DNA of 64,000 nt. It comes from Dryomyza anilis (Eukaryota; Arthropoda; Insecta; Diptera; Dryomyzidae). Positions 23,226-36,900 of this stretch are shown in pieces. The notes under the pieces are model-generated. The model searched no databases, was not told the DNA's origin, and worked only from the letters and a program-made list of their open reading frames with translations. The position numbers and the translations under genes were made by a program. Each line of letters begins with the position of its first letter. The stretch's first letter is position 1. Location: NCBI GenBank assembly GCA_951804985.1, contig OX638133.1, forward strand, positions 68,330,367 to 68,394,366, read 5' to 3'.

Positions 23226-23321
23226 ATTACTCAACTATACTCCTCAACTATATTCATATTTGTATGATGTTTCATTAATGTTTGCTATACGTAATCGTAA
23301 ATTTGAAATATGTTTGTCTGA

Positions 23322-24070
23322 AAACAAATATTTTCTATCACATGTTTATAATTTCAATCCAAGGAAATATTATTTTCACTATTGTTAATAAAATGTAATA
23401 TTTGAGTTGATACTTTTTTACATCATTGGATTTACTTAAATGTGAATAAATCTAACGTAAGGAAAAGTACTCCATTTTTCTTTTATATTAGCCAAATTTC
23501 AAGAGAGACTAATAGTTTTTCTGCAAATGTCCCGTAACTCAGGATGTTTTCTATTATTCAACTGTATTATCTCAATTTTCATTGGTTTGGCATATATGTC
23601 ATATTTAAATAATACACTAAGAAAACAAGATGTTTATGAAAGTCTTGCTGCAACTATCTGTTTAAATTTACGCCTTGTAGGAAATATTAAAACATCCCAT
23701 AAGTTTCAATAAAGTTGCAGCAAAACTATTAATATTTTTTAAATATGACTTATACGCAGATAGTTACGAGATCTTTGCCACAACAGCAATGAAAATTCAG
23801 ATATTTACAGTTGACTGATAGCAAACATCCTGAGTTCTTGGACATTTGCAGAAAAACTGTTGTTATTTTGACATTTGACTACTATAAAAAAGGAAAATGG
23901 CGTACTTTTTCTTTATGCTCGATTTATCCACAGCAATTAAGTAAATCAAATGGTATCAAAAAGTGTTAACTCAAACATTAAATTTTAATGGTAAATGAGA
24001 AAATAAAATTTCCTGGGATGAAAATTATCAACATGTGATGGAAAATATCTCTTTTCAGAGTTTACTTTGA
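23322..24070. mobile_element. Foldback element, ~300-bp arms
   Basis: The left arm (about 23322-23700) and right arm (about 23715-24070) are imperfect inverted copies: tttttctgcaaatgtcc, aggatgttt, aactatctg and agtttcaataaagttgcagc pair across the centre. Open frames of about 61 residues here are by-products. The right arm and the sequence after it recur at 47650-47935 and 49010-49200. Confidence 0.75.
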
Positions 24071-24259
24071 TATCAGCATCGCCGGTTGAACTTGGTTCTT
24101 CCGCGAAGTAGTCTTAATAACCAAGATACTATTTTAATTCTAGAATAAATAAAAAATCATTTGATCCTTTTATTCAACATAAATTACTCCGCGAACCCTG
24201 CTACTTTTTGTTACTGTAATATAAATCGAAAAAGTAAAATTTCACTAACCAATTTTCTA

Positions 24260-25246
24260 CACCCAAAAAAAAATCTTGTACAATTCCAAAAAAAGTGTCT
24301 TTTATATAACAAGAAATCTTGTTAATTTACATCCAATGAGATATCTAGTTAATACAAAAACAGTAGTATTGTAAAACTTCAAGATATTTTAAATTGACGC
24401 ACAACAAAGTGTTGTTAATATCAAGGAACATTATGTTACATACACGGATAGAAAAGATTTGTTTAAATATGTTTGAATGTAATTAAAAAGTAATACAAAA
24501 TTACCATACATGTATTAGGAATGAAGTGTAATTATATTATAATCGAAATTAAATTTATTTTTGTTCACGTGTAAACATTATTATATTGTCCAGCAGAATC
24601 TGTCAAATTTACCATAAATATGTTACAATACCAACATAAAATTTTAATTGCATTTGAATAAACTGTTTCTTGGCAATTTACTTTGTTAAAACTATGTTTC
24701 GAAACACAGAAAATGCTAAGCAAATCTAAATACAACGTATGTTCGCAACGCTCGTCTAAATTCGATAATTTATCGACTGACGAAGTTGGCAACGTTGTGC
24801 AGCATTTTCTACCTACGCCATCTTTTGCCATCGTTTGAACATATTGATGTTTAAAAACAAACAAAGAAAGGAATTGGGTTTAATTAAATGTATTCTTCCA
24901 ACATTTTTCTTGTATACGAAGTTGGCACTCGTTTAGCAGATTATCAGAATCTGTCTTTTCTTTTTTAATCGTTACCTGTGTTTATCTTCAAATGTTCTGA
25001 TTTATTGTTTACTTTTTATTTAATTATTTTTCCATGTGACAGCGTCACATTCTTAATAAATCTATTTTTATTAACAAGAAAAATATCTCGGCATTATTAA
25101 TGATGTTGTAACTCAACAAGACTACATGTGTTTCAATTAATAAGAATCTTGTTGCAACAACAGGAATGTTTTTATAACACAAATATTTTTGAAGATAAAT
25201 TTAACAAAGCTGATCTTGTTAATAGTACAACAATTTTTTTTGGGTA
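24260..25246. mobile_element. TIR element, CACCCAAAAAAAAATCTTG ends
   Basis: Begins cacccaaaaaaaaatcttgtac after TA; the right end is the imperfect reverse complement (gtacaacaattttttttgggta). About 990 bp. The 24565-24864 minus frame inside is not recognisable and may be residual. Confidence 0.6.
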
Positions 25247-26269
25247 TATAATAAATATATAAAGAAATTTAGGTCAATAATTAAAATGAAATTTAAAAAA
25301 TTGATTTCTGACATCTATGGTCAAACGTAGTTTTGAATAAAATTAAAAGCGCGCAGAAAAAGTCCTTATGTTAATTCCAAGTTAGAAATTTTGACATTGT
25401 TACAAAATTTTTAGAAAAAAAAGTGTTTATCTTATATGGAAGAACACCTCTCCAAATGTATTTAGAAATAATAGAACTAATTTTGAAAAACATTTGAACA
25501 AAATCATAATTGGCGTTTTAACCGAAATTCGAGTTCGAATACTTTATTATATTTTAATAATTATAAACTGATTTTGAAAAAATGAATGAAAACCAGAATC
25601 AAATACTACGTTTAATACTATATTCGAAATAACCTCAAAAGGAAAAGTGTGTGTTTTTTAAAGCATCACAATTTAGTTAAATTTTCGAATTTCGAAAAAA
25701 AAAGTAAAGTTATATTTTTCTTAAACAAATACAAAGCTATTGACCAAGTTTCATTAAAATCAATGAGAAAACATTATTTAATTTAATTAAAAAAAACTTC
25801 CATGCGCACGTTTTTGCTAATTTTTTTCCCAACGTGTGCCATCGACAATGTGAAGCAGGCTGCCTTGCTATTCGTAAAATCTGCCGTGTGGCAGCTGTTC
25901 TGTAAATTTAAAAAAATAATTGTCTGTCAACAACTGGCTTCCGATATTCTGCCGGAAACCTGTTACCAGGCAGCCTATTTGAAATAGAATTCCAAAAACA
26001 TTTCATAAATCTGCGTGGAATGTACACATTTTTTGAGCATGCCAGTAAACTGAGATTTTGTCTAAAATATGTCGATTGGTATAGACGAAAATTCACCCGA
26101 TCGACAATCCACCAATTCAAGTCCATTTTCAATTTCAGAGAGCGAGGGCATATAAGGAATCTATATTTGAAGTTTGATTGATCTAGCTCTTCTAGATTCC
26201 TGTATTCGTGATTTCAACAGACATACGATATAGTTATCGCGTCTCAGAAGTGCTGCTCAAGAAGTAAGA
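25247..26269. other. Gene-free stretch
   Basis: Mostly AT-rich. About 25800-26130 is open on both strands over 60-75 codons, but no conserved motif was recognised. Confidence 0.3.
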
Positions 26270-26436
26270 AGTTGTAGAAGTAAAAGTCACCAACTACATT
26301 TTCAAAATGCCAGTTATTCATTTACATAAATCGTTATATATCTGCCAATTTCTGATCGATGAGTTTTTTTTTACCAACAAAGTTGAAATTTAAGATTTTC
26401 ATAAAAATGTATTTGGTGACTTTTAGTTTTACAACG
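26270..26436. mobile_element. Small hairpin MITE
   Basis: gttgtagaagtaaaagtcac plus caactacattt on the left pairs with aaatgtatttggtgactttt and agttttacaac on the right. The same arm occurs alone at 21757-21790. About 167 bp in all. Confidence 0.6.
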
Positions 26437-26540
26437 ACGATATATACTTTCCGTACCGAATATGCCTCCTTCTGGGTGTAACAAACGTCGTACCAAACTG
26501 AATAAACCCTTTTACTCTTACTGTAGGGTTTATATAAAAA
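26437..26540 (-). repeat. Fragment of the TATACCCT repeat family
   Basis: The minus strand reads aagggtttattcagtttggtacg and then acacccagaaggaggcata, matching the head of the 55328-55985 repeat. Only about 90 bp remain, without the microsatellite. Confidence 0.6.
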
Positions 26541-27697
26541 GTGTTTACATTACTAAGATCTTGAGTAGGTATATATATACCTTTAAATAAAATATATTTG
26601 CAATGATTTGTAATTTTATCATATCGTATTTATTGAATAATCGTTTGTAGTGAGTGCATCTAAGAGCAAATTTCATCTCTTTTTGTTGTTGTTGTTTTAT
26701 TTATATTTTCTACCAACAGTAAGTGATTCGTTTTTATTTTTTATATTTTTTTTAAGTATAAGATAAATGTATGTATGTAGATGTGTGTTAATACAAATGA
26801 TTACATAAATTAGCATAACAAATTTATAGTATAGTACACCTAATCGATAAAAAATGATAATAAAAAAATAATTTACAAATTTCACTTTATATATTATATA
26901 CATAATTATTATAATTAGGTAGTAGTTATTACTTCTTTTTATTATGAATACTTGAAATTTATACAATGTTTAATAAAGTGCGAATTAATTAGATTTTTTA
27001 CAAGTTATAAATGTTGTTATTTGTTTAATTTTATTTTTAATAATAAACATTAACTATCAAAATTGAAGTAGCCCGAAGCCTCCTTCAACAAGTTCAATAA
27101 TCAAATGCAATGAAGTGAAATAAAGTGCGTGGTGGGCATCATGAGAAGTCATGAGTGGGTGGAGGCACTCATGCTGCATCTTAAGCTTTTTATTGTAACT
27201 TAACATAAATAATTAAAGTAGTTTTAAAATAATTACAATAGATATGAATAAACTTAATATTTAGAATTCTACATTTACTTAAGAAAAACGTTATAAAGAT
27301 TTCAAATTTTATGACATACGCGAAGCTTATACATATATCTGGGTTGGACTTGGGGCGGGAGGAGGCCTGTTGTTATAGTTAAATGAATGAATACAATAAT
27401 ATGTTCACAACACTTCTCTGGTAAGTTCAACTTATTTATACTGCCGTTGTACATACTATACACACTATGTACCGTACGATTAGTTTCTATATGTATCTGC
27501 GGGTTTTGCTGTATAAATTTCCTATCATTAAGAAGGCAGAGAAAATCAACAAACGTATATTAATGTATTTAATAATTGTTAGTTATCGGCTATAATGCAT
27601 TTTAGCGTATGTATATAGAACCATGTTTAATATTGTAATCTATTTATTATGTTATTATTTTATGTGGGTTAATTAAGCGGATTGCAATTTGAGTACC
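26541..27697 (-). other. Asx 3' untranslated region and flank
   Basis: Lies downstream of the Asx stop codon (27698-27700) on the minus strand. AT-rich, with several TTTATT words on the plus strand (AATAAA on the minus strand), the nearest at about 27640. Which one ends the mRNA cannot be decided here. Confidence 0.4.
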
Positions 27698-27954
27698 TCA
27701 TCTGATCACGCATGAGACGCACAATCGGGTGGCGCTGATGCAGTCATCGTGACAGAATGCTCCGCATTGTTGGCAAATGACCATTGCGTTTAACGAGCAG
27801 GCGCAGTTGCTGTTGCCATCAGTTGTCGGTGGCGTATTCTCACCGCTGGTGTCCGCAGCTTGTGTTGCAGTCGCCGCAGCCGTTGCAACAATATAATTGT
27901 TGGCGTCTACAAGTGAGGTGGTTGCAGGGAAGTTGTCAATATAGGTGATATTAC
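27698..27954 (-). CDS. Asx: Asx exon 9 (PHD finger)
   Basis: Residues 1700-1784 and the stop. After [20 protein letters not shown] and an Ala/Thr linker comes the Cys-rich C-terminal finger: C-x-C, CQQC, CHDDC and CVSC, ending VIR. This arrangement is the atypical PHD of the ASX/ASXL family. It is split from exon 8 by a 10.1-kb intron. Confidence 0.95.
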
Positions 27955-30900
27955 CTAGAAAATATATAGAATTTCTAAATATTGGCACAAATATGTTGGG
28001 CCCTAATGCATGTGAGGACTTGAAAAATCGAAATTATTTATATCTACTATATATTTGCGAATGTAAGTATGTATGTCTGTATGTTCCGAATAGGCGTCAA
28101 AACGGCTGAACCGAATTGGATCAAATTTTGACACAACATGTATGTTGGGCCTGGGCAGAGTATAGGCTATATCTCGGTGAGATTGGTGGACTGGGCGTGG
28201 CACCTCCCATATAACCCAAAAATTAAAAACACATTATGTCAGCAATTAGCATAGCAAATTTAATGAAATTCTGGTCAGCGTTATATATAACCATTCTAAA
28301 CGGTCTCGCGGAATGTGGGCGGTATTATACCACTGGGCGTGGCACCCCCCATAGAAGGTACATTTTCCAGATGGTGTATTTCAACAGATATTATAGTGAT
28401 CTTTGTAGTGATCTTATGATATTTCACACCTGGGTATACCAACCATCCCAAATTCTTTAAACTCACCACATCAAAACTCACCACTCTAAAATTCACCACA
28501 ACAAAACTTACCACACCAAAATTCACCACACTAAAACTCACAACACTAAACTCACCACACTAAAATTCACTACACTAAAACTCACCACACTAAAATTCAC
28601 CACTCTAAAATTCACATAAATTCATAATAAATATGTTCTTTATATTAATAAAATCACTCCATATCCTTGCATTCACTAAATCTTGGCACGAGTCGTGCAC
28701 GGGTCCAGCTAGTTGCTTATAAATACAGCAGTCGCTTCAAAGCTAAAGACGAATGAATAACGGAGTCTAACTGAACTTATAAGTTGATTTTTCATTTGAA
28801 TTTTATTTAAAATGCATATTTATGGAAACACTCGTAAATCATAGACTTGCAAATCGCGGTCAAATTAAATGAAAATGCTAACTATTTTAGAAATGTTTAT
28901 ACATTTAATTTTGGAGTACTTGAAAAGTTTTTTAAATCTCTTTCATTTAATTAGAACATAAACCGCTAATGTGTTTGAAGTTTGTTGTTTAATACGTTTT
29001 TTAAATGATACAGCATTATAATAATAGTTCGGCACTACAATTTTGAAGAATTATCTCACCCGTTGAGCTGAGTGATGCTGAGTGATACAGTATTGTCGTA
29101 CTAAATTAAGACGACTACAACAATACTCATGATTCGTCGACTGAATTAACTGGCCCTCGTTTATTTAGTAAATACTAAAATTAATTAATTCAGTCAATTT
29201 TCCCATTTTGCCAATATTACATAGATTGGTTAAACTTAAACCATCGGTAAATATTTAATTTCACCTCATAATTGTTTGAATTTTTGTAAATTATGCAGCT
29301 TAATACTGTATGTCGCCGATCGACGAAAATCGCTCAGAATTTTTCTGAGTTTCGTGTGATAAAGTTTTTTCTACGCTGTGTAGCTGAAGCGTCTCTCAAT
29401 GACTTTAAAGTGGCGAACATAAAAATATTCTTGCCACATTGATCTACTGGTACCCTATAAATATTAAAAACTGACAATAATGGAAAATACACCTAGAAAT
29501 TTTCAAAGAATCGTACAAACTAGGGCTGTGCCGTTAATCAATTAATCAAAATCTTGATTATTCAGAAACACTGAGTAATCAGCATATCAATTAATTGAAA
29601 ATTAAATAATTTTATCTTATAACATTTGAAAATTTTGGCAACTTTAATAAAGTGAAAATTAATTTTTAAAATAATTAAAAATAAAAGAAAGTGTTTTAAT
29701 GGTTCAAGAAGCATATAGTAAAGTATTTTATAAAGTATAATATTTCGCAAATCAGAAATTCTGATTCAACAAAATGCTGAATAATCAATTAATCACAATT
29801 TCGATTAATCTGAATCTTGATTAATTGATCAGTCAACGTTCTTATTAATCTAAAATATTATTTGATCAATTAATTAGAAATTGAGTCATCCAATCATTTG
29901 ATTAATCGATTAATCACACAGCCCTATTACAAACCAAATTGTGTTTATTAAATTTGTTTTATTTTAATTTGGATTCTGAAATACATTTTTTGATTTGCCA
30001 AATATACAAATTATCAAAAATTGTAAAGTTGCATAAAATGTTCTCTGCTTAATGCAAATAAATCGATGAATGTTACGCAAGATATATAGTAGGCCGGGTC
30101 GGTCTCCATACAACAAAAAAAATTTTGAAAGACCGGCCATAAAATGAAAAATTATCTCGTAAAAGTGTCAGAAACATAAAACAATTTTTTTTTGGAACCC
30201 GCCAAAAACCACCGAAACCATTTCTTCATTATAGTTTTGTTATTTGATGTCCGATCATGAAGTTTTATATACCGTTGAAGATGTCTTAGCGGTTAACACA
30301 TTTCTCATATTAGTTGAATTGACCTCCGAGGTCACCTTCCATGAGTGACATCACTTTTTTTAGACTTCTACCTCCCAAAATTAAATTTTTTCTCATATAA
30401 TTAAAGATCTCAAAAAATTATTTAATTTTGCTGTTGAAAATATTTAGTTAGCTTCATAAATAAATAAGTTACAAAAAACTCGTTTTTAAGTTAAGATGTT
30501 ATTGAAAAATAATATATAAAATTTTATTTTTATTTGAAGTTCTGTCCTAAACTTAAAGCTTACATCGAGATAAAGTCGAAATCAAAATTTGTTTTTGTTT
30601 TGAATCCTCTAAAAACCGCCTATATATTGTAACTTTTTTGTTTATGAAGCAATCTGAACACTTTCAACGGTAAAGTTAGGTAGAAGTCGGAAAGAACTAA
30701 CATCACTTATTGAAGTTGACCTCGGAGGTCAATTAAACCTATAGGACAATTATATAAAACTTGATGATCGGACATCAAATAAGAAAGCTATGAAGAAAAA
30801 ACGATTTTGGCTTATGATTTGGCGGGTTCAAAAAAAATAATTTTCCTGTTTTTACCACTTCTCAATGTAAGCTTTTATTTTAGGGGTGAACTATCATTTT

Positions 30901-33900
30901 TTTTTTAAATATATTGTTTTTAAATAATTTTTCACATAAAAAAGAGTTAGCTGTAACTTTTTTGTTTATGAAACAAACTAAATACTTTTAACGATGAAGT
31001 TTTATATTTTTTCGAGAAATTTAATTATACACTCAGAAGAAAATGTACCATTAAGTACTTTATGGTACGACTATTGATCTTATGGTTCATGTATTAATAG
31101 TTTTTTCTTTTTAAATCAAGAGTTTTCTAATTAATTCAATAGTATTTGTAAAATTCAGTACCATAAATTTAAATATTTCACTATTATTATTTTAAATAGA
31201 ATAAATACTGTTCTTTTAATGGTTTCCTCCTATAATAATAAACATGGTGTAAAAAAACACAAAAACTAATACAAACATGTTCGTTTTGTACGTCATTCTG
31301 CGTGTTTACTCAAAATGGTCGCATGTATTTTTTTGTAATATTCCACATTATTAAACGCGACATTGGTAAGGACTCAATGTATTTAATGTAAATAAATTAT
31401 ATTTACATATTTATTTATATTTATATTTCTATTTATTACAGAAAATAAATAATACATCGAACTTCTATTATGGCAACGGACTCAAAAATAACTGCAGCAT
31501 CAAGTACTACAATCAATTATTGGAAACCAAATCAAACATTAAATGTGTTATAACCTTTTGCAGCAAGAAGTGTTTTTTTATGTGTGTGTTGTAAAAGTGA
31601 ATATCAATTTCGACATTTAAATAAAATAAAATATACAATAAATTAACTAAAATACATTTTTGTTTTAAAAAATTATTAGGAAAATGTAATTCGACTATAC
31701 CATAAAATTAATAATACGTATCATTAAATTTGTATAGGTTTTTCTTATTGAAATTAAAATATCACATTATAAAATTTATGGTACAACCACACATTGTATT
31801 AACAGTTTCAATATTACTGAACTAATGGGACGCATCCTATTGACCAATTTTAATGGTATAAATTATGTTTTTTTCTATTGAAATACTATCAATTTACCAT
31901 GATTTTTTTCTGGGTGTATGATAATTAAAATTGCATTTAGGGAGAAGAAGTCTGAACGAACGAACATCACTTGTTGAAGGTGACCTCGGAGGTCAATTTG
32001 ACCGCCAAGATCTTTCCAACAATGTATAAAACTTGATGATCGAATATCAAATAAAGAAGATATGACGAAAAAACGATTTTGGGGGATTTTGGCGGGGTCG
32101 AATAAAAAATTTAAAAAAATATTTCTGACACTTTTACAATTTCATTTCTTTTTTCGACACGGACTAATATACAGCCTACCTTTTTGGGAGGGATGTGTGA
32201 GCGAACTATACGACATTGGTCACCCACGAAATTATTTTATAATCCAGATAGACGTTCATGAATTTCATAAAATATGATATGATAAATATGTCAAATCATA
32301 TGATGAGTTTATTATCAGAGCTGTAAAAGATTAACCCTTTAGTCGGCAAAAGAACCATGTTTTTTTATTATGAGAATTTTTGTTTTGGGTTAATTTTGGT
32401 ATGAGAAACAAAAATCCGAAGTCCACTTGCCAATTTTTTGTTTTGTTTAGCCGCCAGGTTAAATAAAGTCTACAGAAGTTCTCGACTAAATCGCTTAGAG
32501 GGTTAAATCTTTTTTTGAATTTAATTCATTTAAAAATCGAATGGTTTGATTCCATTCCTTGATTTTAACTCAATTACTGATTGTAAAAATCAAATCATAA
32601 TTCTTTTTGAACAAATACATTGCAATCTCTATTTTTAAAATCTTATATCAAATTCAAGTTATTTTATTCACTTTGATGATATCTTTTTGAAAGAACCTTA
32701 TTCGAATCATGTGCAAATGAATCGTCAACAGTTTCATCATTAGTATCATTATGCTGTAATTTTAAATATTGCCAATTGCTTTGAATTGAGCTCAATATGA
32801 TGTCACAATAGGAAAAACATTTCATACTTAAAAAGTGTGTCGAAATATCAGAACAGAGCTGAGGTATGACTTAAACATTAATTAACAAATATAATTTATA
32901 AATCATACAGATGTTTGAAAAATAATAGCAGCACTTTCCTATAAAATAAAAATTAAATTTTTCGTAGTGTTGCGTATTAAGAACAATCAATTTTTTTTAT
33001 AATTTACATGTATTGGAGTTATGACATTAAAATGCCGTCTTGTTTTAACATATTCTTAACCTATTTCAAAAAATATGATATCTTTTGTAAATTAGTCTTG
33101 AATTTAGAGAAATAATAGATGCGATACCAAATTTGTTACAAAACCCATTATTTTCTTCAAAGTTTTTAAATTTAAAACTTTTTATCTTAGTTAGGCTAAT
33201 TTGAAAAGTATTGTTGAATATTTGAAATATTTTCTTTTGCTTTGATTAAATATGGAATTTACAAAACCTTGTTTTAGTAAATCGCGAAAAACCCTTAAAA
33301 TTTTTTAATGGAGCCTTCAAAATTTCACAGGATATTGTTTATTTCATAGCTAAAATGTTAACTAAAGCAAATAATTTGACCAAAAATACAAAACACGTGT
33401 TGAAACGTAAAAAAGTATCAACAATCACTTTTTTGAATACTACATTTGATTTAAGTAACCTTTTCTTTGAAATATACCAAGTGAAAAAAAATATTGATAT
33501 GTAATTCGAAAGATATGACCCTAGAAAACAACTTATAAAATACATTTTTTTATAAAAGGAGCCCTGAAGGACAAGTATAGACCTCGGCAAATATTGAAAC
33601 TACTAATTAAAAGCATTTAAACATCGCGACTAACTCTCTGTACCATTAGTCTAAAAATTGCGGCATTTAATACTGTCCAATGCATTAAAATTTGTACTTC
33701 TGATATTCCAGGAATCAGTCATAGCAATTTAGAACCTTTGGATCATACTAAGTTACGCTAATGGTAACATCAAGTTACGCTTATGATAGACACGTGCAAA
33801 ATCGAGATGTATCAATATTTGCAGATGTGTATTATAGTTCTTAAGGGCTTTTTACATAAAAACTTCTTGTATGTGTGGTTTCTCTGAATGTTAATCTTTA

Positions 33901-36900
33901 AAATTGCATATCAATATTTTTTTTCACTTTGGTACATTTCACAGAAAAGAATTCTTAAATCATATATAATATTCAAACAAGTGATTTTTTTAATACTTTT
34001 TTATGTTTAGATACGTGTTTCGTATTTTTTGTCAAATTATTTGCTTTAGTTAACATTTTAGCTATGAAATAAACCATATCCTGTATAAATGGGAAAACTA
34101 TATTAAAAAATTTAAAGTATTTTTCGCGATTTACAAGGTTGTGTGGTTGCATATTTAATCAAAGCAACACAAAATATTTCAAATATTCAACACAACAGTT
34201 GAAATTATCCTAACTAATATAAATACAAGTTTTAAATTTCAAAACTTTAAAGAAAATAATGGATTTTGTAACATATTTGGTATCGCTGCTATTATTTTTC
34301 ACATCTAAATTTAAGACACATTTACAAAAGATACCATATTTTTTGAAATAGGTAAAGAATATGGAAAAATAAGACAGCCTTGTAATGACATAATTCCAAT
34401 ACATGTAAATTATAAAAATAATTGATTGTTCTTAATAACACTTCAAAAAAAACAGCTGTATATTTTTCATATCACGATTTTCATTGAAATTAACAATATT
34501 TGAATCTTTTTTAAATAACTTATGGCCGTTTTCACCATATTCGGTGAAGCACTAACTGCCACTTTAACATAGAATTATCCATAGAATATATGGAATTGAA
34601 ACACTTAAGTGTATAGATATTGTGCAAAAGTTGTATAAATGAAAGATATATAAAAAAATCATAGTATGAGACTCATGATTCCAATATGTAGACAGTTTTG
34701 TTCGTCATGATATGTGTTCACTATGATTAGCTCTGGCAATCATATATCGACGTGCAATAATGTTTTAATTATGTGAAACTTGTGAAATATATGTTTGAAT
34801 TATAATTTGTTTTAAACTGGCTTATATTTTCCATCATAAGCGACACATCAGTGTGGAGAATGATTGACATGATTTATTGTGTATATGGGCATTTCCACAG
34901 AAAAGTATAATTTGTAATTTTTTTCACATCACACGTCATTAAAAATACTTATATTTCAGAAATATGCAATTGTTTTATTCTCTTTTACTAAATTTTGACG
35001 CCTCTTACGAACCCACATGTTTCATCATTAAAAGAAGCATAGGTTTATTTATGCGCGAAAAAAAGCATTAAATTTTTATTTAACCACGAAGAGAATCTCT
35101 TTCCCAAAAGCATAAGATTATCTATTCCACGAATAGAAACACATTTATATTTTTTCTACGAACAAAAGCACATTTTTAATTTCGTATTGATATTCGATAC
35201 AGATATCGCAATAGACAGTTATGTGGGTAAGAAGTCACAAAATGTTAATGATGAAAGTGATTATGACCAAATTTGTTCATTTTTCATTGATGACATGGTA
35301 TTCCAGGTGCGTCGTTGGTATATTTTTGGATGGAACTTTTCCAATGGGCGTAGATTCACATCCAGGTGCGTCGTCATTAGAACTTTTTTTGGATGAAAGT
35401 CCAACATAAAAAAATGTCCAATGATGCAAGTAGGTTCTGACTAAATCACAATGGAAAAATTTTTTACCACTAAGGTTGAAAAAAATATTATATATGGGCC
35501 ATTCCACACCAAATCGACCAGCGGTTGGAACTCACCTTCTTCGATTTCAATGCAATTTTGGGAATTAATAAAGTGTATTGAGACATGCACTAACCAATTT
35601 TTTTTTATTTTTTCCGACGTCTGTTTCCAGAGATAAAGTGGCTCAATGTTGGAAAAAAATGGCTAAAAATCACTTTGTATGGTTGTTCATTTTTAAATAT
35701 CTCTTGAACTAGAAATGCTAGAAATTTCATTGATGGCCGTTTTAAAGCTAATAGAAAAAGCTTTCAGAAAAATTAAGTTGTAACTTCTAAACGTGTACAT
35801 TTGGCCCGTGGTCATTATCCTAGCATTTCAAAATTGATGTCCTTAAAAAGGACCCTTTTTAAAATTCTGAAAAAAATCCTAAGTTTTCATCAATTTATTA
35901 TAAATGTTCATGCAAAATTTCAAGATGGTATTTTGATGGCATCATATTTTAAAAACTAATTTTCTAAACTTTTATTTATTTTTTGTACAGAAAAAAATTT
36001 TTTTTTTCTACAGTAAAAGTTGTAATAATTCCTGAATATATATGTAACTCTGATTTCTAAAATGGCGTCATATCATATTGTATCTAGTTTATCATATTGT
36101 ATCTAGTTTTTGAGATACTGATTTTGGGATAAAGTTTTAACGATTTTCGATAAATGGTATATATCTCAAAAAAACTAGAGACAATTTGATGAAAATGACG
36201 CCATTTTCGAAATTAGAGTTACAACAATATTGAAAAATATTGCAATTTTTACTTTGAAAAAAAAAATATTTTTTTTTCAATACAAAAAATATTGAAAAAA
36301 TTTAGAAAATTATTTTTTAAAATATGATGCCATCAAAATACCATCTTGAAATTTTGTATGAACATTTACAATAAATTGACGAAAATCTAGGATTTTTTTC
36401 AGAATTTTAAAAAGGGTCCTGTTTAAGGACTACAATTTTGAAGTGCAAAAATAATGACCACGAGCCACATGTTAAAGTTTAGAATTTACAACTTAAAGCT
36501 TGTTCTATTAGCTTTTAAACGAGTTATTAACGGAGTTTCTAGCATTTTTAATTCAAGAGATAATTAAATATGAACAACCATACAAAAGTGATTTTTTGCC
36601 CTTTTTTCCAACTTTGAGCCACTGTATCTCTGGAAGTAGTGGTCGGAAAAAATAAAGAAAAAATGGGTAGTGCATGTCTCGATACCCTTTATCAGTTGCC
36701 AAAATTTCATTAAATCATCGAAAAGGTAAAATCTCAAATTTGGCTTTTTTTGGTCGATTTGGTGTGGAATGGCCCATATATAATATATCGTCGATGATAC
36801 TGCAAAACCGCGGTTTTTAATGATATGTTTATTGAATAAATTAGAAAAATGCCATTATAAGTTATGCATTACTTAATTTTGTATGAAGTAAGTGCATAAT